The notes under the pieces are model-generated. The model did no database searches. It saw only the letters and a list, made by a program, of their open reading frames with translations, and was not told where the DNA came from. From NCBI GenBank assembly GCA_029207755.1, contig JARCOQ010000006.1, positions 73,010,093 through 73,074,092 on the forward strand: 64,000 nucleotides of DNA, read 5' to 3'. Made by a program: the position numbers and the translations under genes. Shown here piece after piece: positions 1-15,475 of the stretch (positions within the stretch are counted from its first letter, which is position 1; every line of letters begins with the position of its first letter). This DNA is from Chamaea fasciata. Taxonomy: Eukaryota > Chordata > Aves > Passeriformes > Sylviidae.

Positions 1-4330
<4,330 letters not shown>

Positions 4331-5222
4331 TTCGAGGGAACGCGTATCTGAAGGCAGAAATTGAGCATCCTTGCGGACACGCAAACATGACGCTTTTTGT
4401 CTAAAAAAAACACCATTCTGTATATTCTTACAACATACCGGCAGAAGCATGGTTTTCTGCCTAAAACTAGACGCAATGTGGTCGAACTGGGACGAAAAGT
4501 TCGACTTCCACCAGGTTACTAAATCACACCAGTGCTCTTTCATAAAACTACAATATACATTATATATATGCACAATATTACGTTGACCTTCTAGAAAGCT
4601 GAATAGTTTTCTTGGGGATTTTTGGGATTTTCCTTGATGCCATACTAATTGTTGCTCTCTAAACTGAAGTGGTGGTGTAGCTAGAAAAGGGATTCGGTTA
4701 TATCTGATTATGGAATTAAAAATGAGTATGAAGGCATGCAAGGCAAGCAGAAGGAAAAATAAGAAAAGGAGAAAAACTATTTATAGACATAATTTTAAAT
4801 TGGGCTGCTAATGATAATAATTAAACCACTGGAGCGTAATGTCTTTTCTCTCTACCTCGTTACTTTAACAGATGTATGAATAGTAGACATTAAATATTAA
4901 AAGCTCGTAGTTTTCCCTCAAAGTATCAGAAAAATTCTATGTTGGTGTCATTTGGAAGGAACGAAACAAATGTCCTGAATTTTAGTTACCACATGCCAGA
5001 TCATCGTGAAAGTGCTTTGAATGGGTTGGATTCCTGGCCATCCATAGGTGGACATTTAGGGAAAATTTTAATTTAACAATCAGGTCTATCTGAAGATGAA
5101 GCTCCCTTTGACTATATTTTGCTCCCTTATCTATTTGCACACAATGGCTTTTTGTGCTTAGCATCTATGGTGTTTTGGTTTAGCTATCATAAAGCTTCAT
5201 AAGAAAAATAAATATTTACAAA
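4331..5222. other. Intergenic AT-rich DNA upstream of PRDM5
   Basis: No coding potential or recognised repeat was found. The stretch lies between the PRDM5 CpG island and the first LTR element. Confidence 0.6.
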
Positions 5223-6632
5223 TGTTATAAATGACCAGCCAATTTCAAAAATATAAGGATTTATTAAAATTTGACAGGAAAAAAAAGACTTAAAGCCACA
5301 AGCAAAATACAGTTCCGATGCCAGCAATCAGCGCTGTGTTGGAAACACGGATCTGGCCGCTCTGGCAGCGAATCCCCCTTGGTTCACAATTTTGGTTTCA
5401 TACAGTTTTTCTGGTTTGCACAATCTATTGCTTCATCGGTCTTTGTTTCACTGGTCCTTGATGCATATTTGTTATAAATGGCAGGAAACACAGTTTCCTC
5501 CTTGAAATGCCTTTATTAATAAACAGGGTCTCGAGGGGTGGCCTACGCCGCTGCTGCTCCCTTTCGTCCACACCGCTGAGGAGGAGGTGCAATCCACTTT
5601 GCTGCTCGTGCTGCAGAGCGGGAGTTCTTGCCTCGCAGGGGTTCCGAAAAACTCTCTTGGCACATGGAGTCCAGGTGTGTCTTGCTCTTTAAGTACTTTA
5701 GAAGTTATGGTGAGATACAAAAGCCTATGAAAACCCTCGGCATAAATACCCTTGTGTATGGTTAGTCCAGTGCTGTCCTTGGCAGATTTAAACTTTGAGT
5801 TGGCTCGTTTTGGCCAGGGGCTCTTTGTGTTGATAGGGTCCCATCATGCAGCTGGGCTCTTTTAATTCCCATAAGGGTGGCAGCAGCAGCCTGACTGACA
5901 GGCCGCTTGTCAGCAGGAAGTAGGAAGAGGATCTGACAGGAAGCGGAGCAAGCAGGGAACAAGCCAATGGGACGGGCTGGGTACAGGCAGGGTGCAGGCA
6001 GGTAAAGCAGCAGCAGAAATGGAGAGCGGTGATGCCAGGGAGCGGTGATGCCAGGGAACAGTGATGCCAGGGAGCGGTGATGCCAGGGAGCGGTGATGCC
6101 AGGGAGCGGTGATGCCAGGGAGCAGCAACAACTTGACTCGATGGAAAGGCTAAGTGGGATTTTGGGGTAAGGGATACAAAGTGGACAAAACTGCCAAACA
6201 GCATTATAACTCTTGAACTAAATGTAACAAAACATTACAACTCTATAACCAACAACTTATAACTTCATCACAATTCTTATTTATCACATATTCATTTGGT
6301 TCCTTTTCTGGTTGCTGGTCAGTCCGGTGAATAGTTTTTTTTCCGGAGAGGACTAGGTCTGGGCTTACGGGAATCCAGTATTCAGATGTACATCCTTGAC
6401 GAGATAGAGGAGATTGATATCAGGTGTTGGTTGATCACTGGGCCAATGACCGCTGATGGCGGTGCTTAGCTCCGTCTCCCATGGAAGCCACGGTCCTTTC
6501 TCTCGAGAGTGGGCAATTCCCAGATTCCTGGCAGAGGCAGTCCTTCCAGGAATGTAACATTCCTTAAACTTAAAAATACGGGTTTATACAGCATATCATG
6601 ATAAACACGAATTAATTTCCAAATATCTACCT
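5223..6632 (-). mobile_element. Endogenous-retrovirus LTR, antisense, apparently near full length
   Basis: Read on the minus strand, this segment ends with ATTTATAACA, the same terminus as the LTRs ending at 7220 and 59220. Two parts align clearly by eye to the element at 57989-59220. Positions 6280-6632 are the reverse complement of about 57989-58335, including the stretch around GTGATCAACACCTGATAT. Positions about 5290-5345 match about 59105-59165. The middle, 5480-6280, does not resemble that element and seems to be a different subfamily or a nested insertion. A second copy of the terminal motif lies at 5470-5480. There is no coding sequence. I could not identify a convincing target-site duplication. 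This is an old non-coding LTR remnant; the family name is unknown to me. Confidence 0.6.
6025..6120. repeat. 16-bp minisatellite, six tandem copies
   Basis: The unit AGCGGTGATGCCAGGG repeats head to tail six times with an exact 16-bp period. Copy three differs at two positions (AACAGTGATGCCAGGG); the others are identical. It lies inside the antisense LTR locus. The repeated minus-strand peptides in this region are translations of this array, not a protein gene. Confidence 0.95.
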
Positions 6633-7220
6633 GTAGTAGATGTAGTGTAGAAATTCGCGTATAAAATATTGTACGTGATAAATTTGAAATTGTCATTGTA
6701 AGATTGGATACCCAAAAGCTGTTCAAGGCGTCTCCGAAATTCCAAGGCCCATTGTACAACTGTGAAATGGCAGAATTTGCAACAGAAATGGCAAGGCTGA
6801 GCGGGAGATGCCCCATTCATCAAGGGTGGACCTCCACTTCACGGCTGATCAACATCTGGTATCAATCTTGGTGGAGGAGGTCTGGAGATTGAACAGATCA
6901 GCATCCCAATGCGAGGTTCCCGGAACACCTTTCATACTGTCAGAAAATTCTTTCAAAACCCAACTCTGAAATAAAGAAATACATGAATATGCGGACTTTC
7001 AATAGACATTGCCTCCGGGCAGAAAAATTGTATAAAATCCGTGTGTAGAGAACCAGCATTCATGGGCAAGGTTGGACAGCACCCTTGCTGCTGCTCCTCT
7101 GTCCACCCAGCATTCGATCGATGTTGTCCAATTTTATTGTGGCTGTTTTTAAATTGATTTTGGAAATTGCTAAATAAATAAATTCTTTGATATTGGATTG
7201 GCTATTGATCATTTATAACA
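6633..7220 (+). mobile_element. Endogenous-retrovirus LTR, sense, 5'-truncated
   Basis: The right part aligns by eye to about 58870-59077. It has TATAAAA at 7031-7037, then a shared stretch containing CATTCGATCGATGTTGTCC, the polyadenylation signal AATAAA at 7173-7178, and the terminal ATTTATAACA ending at 7220. The part at 6810-6890 matches about 58635-58700. The 5' portion of the LTR is missing in this orientation. The element directly abuts the antisense LTR at about 6632, giving a head-to-head arrangement. It is non-coding. Confidence 0.65.
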
Positions 7221-8448
7221 GATTGGATGCCAATCTTTCTTAATATATATCAGATTAAAATGCTGGCGTTATTTTCCCTCTCTCAGACTTTTTCTGAAGG
7301 TCATGAATATTCTAAAATCATTTTACACTTTATGAAGGCCACCGTATTTTTCTCTTCAGAGGAGGAAAATAAAAAATCAATGGGGAAATCTTCATTTTGA
7401 ACCTTAAAAGATTTCTTCTATGTGAAGTTAAAGGTAATAATACAGCACAGTTTCAATGCTGCTGTGCCCCACATGAAATTCCATGGCAGGAATCCACCTG
7501 TGGTGACAAACAAAATAATTGCAAGAGTTTTTGTCTGGAGTTACAGTACTTGTTGTTACAACACCATGCCAGAGGGGACGGTATGTTACTCCCTCCACTC
7601 GAGGAACAGCTAATTAAGTGTCACACTTATATATGTCACATTCTAACAAAAAGGATCTAAGACCAAAATGCTCTTCAAGATGTCAGAACTGAACATGCCA
7701 GCCGTTGAAGTGTCCAGCAGCTTAGAAAGAAAATGTGTTCTCCTAGAAGAAGAAGGGGTGGCTTTTCACTCCTAATCCCTTGGTTAGCTGGTGTAGTGCA
7801 ATCTCTAAAATTTTTCAGGGACTTGACATTTCAATCCTCCCTCCTCCTGCTCTGCAGGCAGTTTGACAGAAATCAGAGAGGCTAATGGCTTTTTAATACT
7901 TTCAAGAGTTCCTTGCATCGAGCAGTATTAAAATATTAACTTTTGCAGCATCCATAGCAATGCCAGAATTAGATTCTGGCAGCTGACACACCTGAGAAAG
8001 GGTGTTACTCATGACAATGGCTCCTCCTTCCCAGTTTGAGCTGGCCCACAAAACATTTCTGCACTGCAGTTTAACCAAGTTTGCAAGTATGTTTTTAAAA
8101 CTTCCTTCCTGAATCTGTGGATCTCCTCTCCAGTCCCATCCACTTCCTCTTAACCTGGTATGATCAGGAGCAGCTCTTTTAAAGCAAATCTTTGTCTTAT
8201 CTGGATTGTACCTCATGTGTAGGACGTGAACAGTATTGTCAGACTGTTCCCTCTTAATTCATGTGTACCTGCACGTTTCAGGTGTGCAAATAATGCTTAG
8301 CTTTGACCAGAAATGCAAAGGTTTCAGTCAGGTATTTCCCTGGAATTTGCCAAGCCCCTTTCTCTGCCTAGGTACAAAGTCCTTAGCTTCATTTGGGACC
8401 ATTGTTCTTTTTTCACGGTGACTTCCCAGACCTTCCACACTTCCCAGT

Positions 8449-8484
8449 GCCTTCCACACTGCCTTCCACACTGCCTTCCACACT
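8449..8484. repeat. 12-bp tandem repeat, three exact copies
   Basis: The unit GCCTTCCACACT occurs three times in succession. A degenerate copy lies just upstream near 8430-8441. Confidence 0.9.
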
Positions 8485-9059
8485 GAAAAGGGGATTGCAC
8501 TGACTCATTTTGCCCTGGAAGTTTTCAGGAAGGGAAGGTTCCAGCTCGCCTCTTGGCAGAGTCTGAGTGAAAGATGGGAAGAGGAATCAGCATAAAAACC
8601 TCTCAGGGTTGGGGTTTGTTTCCTTTCCTCAGCTACACAGAGTTCCACTTCGAGAAAAATAAACTACCTGAGCTTGGTAAGAGCTGTGCGCTCCTTTAGG
8701 ACCTGCCCTGCTTTGGGGACAATGGCACCCTTGCCACCAGTAATCGCCAGGCACAAGGACTCCTGAGTACCTGGAACAAATTGTGTTGACATGGAGTCAA
8801 TTTAAACCATATGTCAAACTACCAACTCAAAACTCAATCTCTTTCATGTAAAACAATCTACTTTCTGAAACAATTAAATGTGCCTGCTTAAAATATGACA
8901 AAAAGTCCCATCTATTCAGTGTCTCCTGGTGGTTTCCAGTTCTAACAATGTTTGTTTTGTCTGCATTTTTTAGTGCTCTGAAAGTTGTTCTTTCCCCAAT
9001 GCACTTTGATTTGCTGAGCAAAATTCCTTATTCCTTTCAGAGCTATTTTTAAGGATTGC

Positions 9060-9105
9060 TTTTTTTTTTTTTTTTTTTTTTTGGTCTGCTGCGGTTTTTT
9101 TTTTT
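9060..9105. repeat. Poly-T tract
   Basis: There is a run of 23 thymines, then a short unique spacer and a second T run of 11. The two together are 46 bases. Confidence 0.9.
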
Positions 9106-9512
9106 CCTCTACACTGATTCTTTTAAAGTTTTTTGAATTCAGCAAGCATCGAAATTAAAAAAAATATTTCCCCAGCAAAATTCCTCTTCTAATCAATGCA
9201 CAGTTGGCTTTTTGGGTTTTCTGTAAACTAATACAGAATCCTTGTGTTGTGATATTCAAGGTCATGAAAAGCTGTAAATTATAAGGTTCATTTTAAACTT
9301 GTCTCATTCTTTGCTTACATGCACAGAGTAGTTGCTGTCAAAATATCTCTCTCAGATATTTGAAGACCTAGAATTTGGTGCCAGGATTTCAGAATTAAAA
9401 TTTTTCTCCTTCCCCTTTGAATATACTAAAATTCAGACATGCATTTGTATTTACATTCCCCAGCTGGTGGCATATTAAGAGTTCACTTCTGTTGTTTGAG
9501 AGGGTTTTAAAC

Positions 9513-9590
9513 TAGGGTTAAAAAAACTCAACAAAAACAACAACAACCAAAAAAAACCCCCACAAACATATAAACAAAACCCCCTAGATT
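9513..9590. repeat. A/C-rich low-complexity tract
   Basis: This stretch is almost entirely A and C on the plus strand, with CAA and CAAA units and short C runs. It resembles the longer tracts at 61752-61925 and 63883-64000. Confidence 0.8.
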
Positions 9591-9945
9591 TTTGGTAATT
9601 AAGAGATTAAGCTAGTAGTTCAGGTTTCACAGTGATGGACCTAAAAAGGAACATAATATAATGAGACTGTAGTAGATTTTCTTTTTTTTTTATTTTTGCT
9701 ATCTCGCATGAGAACTTCACACAAGTGATATAGGAAAGAAGTCTAAAAAGCAAGTAGGGAATGGTTAAAAATACTTATTTTAAAACATTTAGTGTAAACT
9801 ATCTCCATCAATTTCTTCAGAGACAGCAACTGACTTTATGTAGTAGCACATGAACTGGGCCACATCCTTGCACATCCCAAACCTGTCTCCCTCAGCTCAG
9901 GAGTATCTTATTTCAGCTTGAGAGTGACTTCCCTAATTGATGTTA

Positions 9946-9959
9946 CCCCCCCCCCCCCC
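9946..9959. repeat. Poly-C run
   Basis: Fourteen consecutive cytosines. Such runs are prone to sequencing error, so the exact length is uncertain. Confidence 0.85.
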
Positions 9960-12900
9960 GTTTTTCCTGTCAGCCCCTTCAGGATCAACTCAGCCTTTCC
10001 TTCATTAATGGAAAGTGACTTCCCAGATCCAACCTCTCCCTGATAAGCTACTTCCTTCAGTCCTAACCATTCCCATACATGCCCTGGTGCATAAAGGTTA
10101 TACCTTCCCATTTCCCATTACAGCCTGCTCTGGAGCTGATCCCGTGCTCCTTCTGGGAGCAATAAGCCTTAAACTTGCCTGCTTCCTCTTCTACTTGCTA
10201 CCTAATCATGATCTGGATCTTCATGGAATACGAGGTTCATCACCAAACTAATTCCCATGCTGTGCCCTCTATTTTTATTTGTTGAAAAAACATGGAAATT
10301 AGGCACCTTTTCAGTACCTGCTCTGTGCCAGTCGTTTAACTCATCGTGTTTGGCAGTCCAGCCACACAACAAATTCTTTCTAAAACCTTGAAAGAGCTTT
10401 AATGTTGTGAAGTATTTTTCCACCATTCCTCAACAGGACATGAAGCTGGAACACCATGTTGGGTTTTTCTGTAGCAGGAAGACAGCTTACTATGAACTCA
10501 CAGTGGTTTGCTGATATTATTTTAGCAGAAGGATGACAACTCTCATGACTGACCTCTGCCTTTAATGTCTGCACGGTGCTGTTGGATATTCCCATTTTCA
10601 CTTCTCCATGAATCTCCACTACTTCGAGTATCATTAAGCTGCTTGACAGAATGTTTTTCAATCCTTGGAGAATGACTGCATACACACAGAAGGTATTTCT
10701 CAGAACTGCCAGCTATGGAAAATTCATTTTGCCATTCTGAGCACATATTTTCACAATCTGCGCCATCTTTTGCTCAGAGACTTATCTCAGGTCATCTTTC
10801 ACATAATTTCTATGCACTTTGGCCTCATTGTCTTCCTCCCATTCTCAGTAAAACAACATTTGAACCCCCCTCTTTTCAACAGCATGAGTGTCCACTATAC
10901 CTTCTTATCTTTCAGTATTCAGCTGTGCCTGACCCACCAGTGAGGGCTTAAATCCCCCAATTATCCACACTACATATGTGTTCATTTCTTCCTGCACTGT
11001 GAGCTGGAGCAACTTGATTCCCCTGCTGAGGAAACCTGGTCCCAGAAGGGAACAGTTTGCTTTTAGGTCTACAAAAGCCCAAACCATAAGGGCTGGACAC
11101 TGTAGATTTGAAATGTGAGAGGAATTCTTCTGACACCAGGGATCTGGGAACTGGGATATTATTTGTAATGCTGTTGGATTTATTTTCTCTTTGTTGGGTT
11201 TTAGTTATTTTTAGAACAGCTGAAATCAACCTACCATGTAATTTGACATCCATGTCCTAAGAGGGAATAGCACGCACCAGAGTTAGAGCTACTGACTTAA
11301 GAATGGGGAACAGCTATGTTGAACACACCATAGTGCTTTCCTTGGTTCTCAGTCTCCTGCCTACCTGCCCTCCACTGAAGACACTTTCTCAGCTAACAAC
11401 ATTTTCCCTCAGGAAATACTTCTTTCCCAGGCCCCTAACAAATTCCTCTGGAAGAATGGGGAATTCTTACTGCTTTAACACAGGCCTAGAGGACAGACAC
11501 TTAAATTGCTCTGTGGATCTTTGCTCCGCTCCATCCAAATATATGTTCTGTTCTGAGAAAGAGAAGGAAGCTCTGATTATGAAAATTTTAAACCAGTCTG
11601 GGACTTTTCCACCTGGAGGCCTCAGCTGAACCAGCTTCAACATTACTTTAGGGCATGAGTTGCTTTATAAAGCTTAGGGGGTTGCATAATCAGGGACACC
11701 ATTTGCATGTTTAGAATGAACTGAGCCTAACAAAAACCAAACAACCAAAAAAAAAAAAAAATTTCAAACCTCCAACATTTGTCAGGAATTAAGTTCTCAT
11801 TAAACCATGCAGGATAAGCATTTGAAAAAGGCTTTTCTGTTGAATGCTTCCACTTAAAAATTCTCATCCTCATTATATTCCATCTGACACCAGGGGTACT
11901 CAGCAGCTCTGTCCCAAACATCAATATGTCAGACTAGACTGTAAAAAATATAAGAATCATCAAATACATGATGCTGTCTCAAATGATTTTTGGATATTAT
12001 TGCCAAGGCCTTCGAGGATCAACTGTAAATTTACTTATGCACATTAGAAAAACAAACAGTCAAGGAAAAATGAAAAAAAAACAATAGCTGTTTCAAAGGT
12101 TGTGTTCTTACAAATACTTCATAGTTAAATTACTTGGTTTTGAAAGCAATAGGAGCATTAAAGGCAGGAGTATAATTTTTCTTTATTCGTTTTATTATTA
12201 TGTTTTTGAAATTAGGACAAAAAATTAGAAATGTGTCCTTCCTTACACGCAATGATAGGATGATTCAAATAAGTTCCCTCTTTCAGACAGAGCCTTCTAT
12301 TTAAACTTTACAGGTCTACTCAGCTTCACAAAGCAGAGATGTCTGGAGACTGAAGTAATTGGGGAGAGGATCTCACGTGGTCCCCTGTCAGGAGCTACCT
12401 TCACTGTTCACCAAGAGCAGAAGCTGATTCAAACTCTTGATACACCTGCACTTTGGGGCAGAAGTTGATTTTGAGAGCAGATTAAAGTCCACAAGGAATT
12501 CTGTAAGTATCTGAAACTAGAGTAGGACCAATGGAAGAATGCTTCTGTCTGTATGTACAGAGCAATCATTAGATTAGTAAGAGTGTGTGTGTGCTCTGAA
12601 AAGCAGGCTTTTTGAAGAAAAGCAATAGTTGTAAAAGACTTCTGTAAGATGCCTGCTACTTCCTTTCTGAAGTGCTCACCCTCGGTTAACAAAACCCACA
12701 ACTCCTCAGACTAAAGCTGGAGCTGGTTCTGCTTTTCCATGTGCCAAGCCTGCCTGTCCAAATGCTTCCCCTGAGCTGCAGTGAGTGCTGGCATTTCAGA
12801 GAGTACAATGGCACCCCCCTGGGCCGGGCTGCAGCGAGTTTGGGTTGGAGGTTGTTTGTGGGTACGCCGTTCTATTTATCACACAATAGAGTTTCTGTTT

Positions 12901-14207
12901 CTCCTTCGACCCCATCATGTTCAGTCACATGGTTGTTTTTGGTTTTTTGTTTGTTTGTTTGTTTTAAGTTAGGTTTTAAGTTATAGCCTGTCAGGCGCCC
13001 TGGGGCATCTGGACACTGGGTGCACCATAAACTTGAAGTTATTACTGCTCAGGACTGCCGTAAATGAGTTAGTCATCTTTATTCATAAGGCAGCAAGGCA
13101 ATAGGCTGAAAGTACAGGGCAGCTGCATCTTATTTAAAAGTGTGTCTTTCAAGAGGTACAAGACATTAACATGCCCTTTTGGAAATTATATGAAAGTCTG
13201 CCCAAACTGTAATAAGTCATCACAGAAAGTCTGGAAAAAGTCCTGTCTGCACTCCAAGAGCAGCCACAGTTAGTCCCTGTACCACGTGTCTGTGCCCAGC
13301 CTGCAGCCAAGCACACTTGCCTGGTCTGTCACTGGGGATGAAAAGCATTCACCTGCGTAGAGTCACAGGATACATCACAGGGGATGTGCTTGTGCCTGAC
13401 CCCTGCCTGAGCGAGGTTATCCTTGCAGCACCAAGGGAGCCCTGGGAGAACTGGCAGGGAAGGAAGCAGTGGATGCAGAGCACTTGGTGTGCAGTTTCTG
13501 GTAGGATCCTGCCTGTCTAACCAGTGAACTTTTGAACCCACCACCAACCTGGTCCTCCCAGAGGCACATCTATAGACATGGAGCCCCCAGCAGAAAACAG
13601 AAGCAGAGTCTCCATTTCCCTTCTCACTTTATTTAGAGAGAGACCATTTTTTGGCACTTTGGAGTTGCTGAATTCCATTATTTGTGCAATAATTCTTGAC
13701 GCTACATTATTTCCATTTAGTTTACAACCTGCAATAGGAGTTGTTGGTTTATATGCCACACACTTTAATTCTGGTAAAACACCATAAAATAAGATTGGCA
13801 GTAGTTTAATTTTACTTTGTTTCACCTCTACAGACTTGGAGGCTGTGGGCATAACCATTACTCTTAATAAAATTCTGAAGGTTGGAGAAAAATTATAGTA
13901 ACCTAACACGAAATTTTCATAAAAGACATAGGAAAAAGATACAACAATCTAAAAGTCTTGAAAAAAACCTTGAATAGACACGGGTGTTTGTTATCACAGG
14001 TATTTTTACTCTATTTAGTTGAACACAATCTCTAACGCTCTTCAGTTGGCTTTTGTAAATTTATGAATAGAGATTCAAGTCACATAATTTATGAGAGATT
14101 AAAGTCACATAATGACCCCTGATTTAAGAGCCAGATGGTTATTGGATCTGATAGGTCCCACTATTGAAAGCTATTAGAAAGAAGTGAAAATTTAAAAGGT
14201 TTCAATA

Positions 14208-14258
14208 TACAAAAAAAAAAAAAAAAAAAAGAAAAGAAAAAGAAAGAAAAAGAAATCT
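14208..14258. repeat. Poly-A tract grading into GAAA repeats
   Basis: A run of about 20 adenines is followed by repeated AAAAG/AAAGA units. Confidence 0.85.
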
Positions 14259-15420
14259 GAATACTTTCTTCATAAGAAATCTAGTGTTTTGAGAGGTCTA
14301 GGAAGGAACAGCTACTGATTTTGGTACCATCCCATATGGTATTTTTTCCATCCCTTCAGCTTATAGTATTTGCCTAATAGGGGAACTCATCCAAAACCCC
14401 CATCACCATATAAATGGAGACATTTATCCATTTCAAATGCATTTACCTATTTCAAATGTCCATTTCATATGACACTGCTGAGGGCTGTAGCAGTCAACGT
14501 CAGTATTAACTAAAATTCCACAAGTTATTTTTAGCATACTCCAATTTTTAGGACAGACACTAAGCATACCTTATTACGACAAAACATATACTAAACATTT
14601 ACTAAAAATCTTCTTTCCCCTCTCCCCTCACTTCCCTCCCATAGAAAAAATGAAAAAGAGGAAGAAAACATCAAATGTTAAAAATTCACATTGAAATGGA
14701 GAGAGGCATCGTCAGGAGCATGGTTTCCTGCAGGTTTGAGGAACCTGCAAGCTTTCACTTGTTCCTTCAGGCATCAAAGAGCATTTACCCCCTGGTCTTG
14801 TCCAAGGGACAGACATTTGAATTGCATTAAGCTTCCAGGGGGTATGTGTGCAAAAACTCCAGTATGGAACAGTCATTAAAAAGGCTGCATGTTTGCTATT
14901 TCTGTGGTTTGTCAGAAAGGTCATTGTTTAAGATGTTTTCATTTAATGACAATGTACCTCTGTTCTTGTTATTATTGTTTGTTTCTTTCATGTCAGTTCC
15001 TCCTCCTCAGTATCATTGTTTGTCCCTGTCCTGTGAAGTGTCTTGCTGTTCTGGTGCCATGGGGTTAGGAAGATGTTATAGATTTGTGAAACTTCTCACT
15101 ACACTGGTGGTTCATTTACAGAGGGGTGAACTTATTGGGAAGATTTATTTTGGAGCAGGGAAGAGGAACCATATTCAGTTATGCAGAGCTCCATTACTTT
15201 AGCAGATGAAGGCTTGTTACAGTTCCCAGAAACTCCTCATTGGATCGCCACCTATCAGAACTGCCCTCTTAACCAAAGCCCCTACTTGCATTCACACAGT
15301 TCTACAACAGCAGAAAACGGGAGCAGAAATATTCATCCCATGCAGAAAGTACACCAAATACTAAACCAAATTCTTCATTATAAGCACATCTCCTGAACTG
15401 GCAGAAATAAGCAGCCCAGG

Positions 15421-15475
15421 CCACCAAAAACAAACAAACAAACAAACAAAACCAAAAAAACCCCCCCAAAACCAC
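15421..15475. repeat. (CAAA)n and A/C-rich tract
   Basis: Five consecutive AAAC units are followed by alternating A and C runs on the plus strand. Confidence 0.85.

Noticed and set aside
5788..6204. Minus-strand frames with repeated PGITAPWHH peptides
   Set aside because: They are translations of the 16-bp minisatellite and LTR sequence, not a gene.
13517..13909. 130-codon minus-strand frame considered as a pseudogene or exon
   Set aside because: No recognisable family, no convincing splice sites, and composition like the surrounding intergenic DNA.
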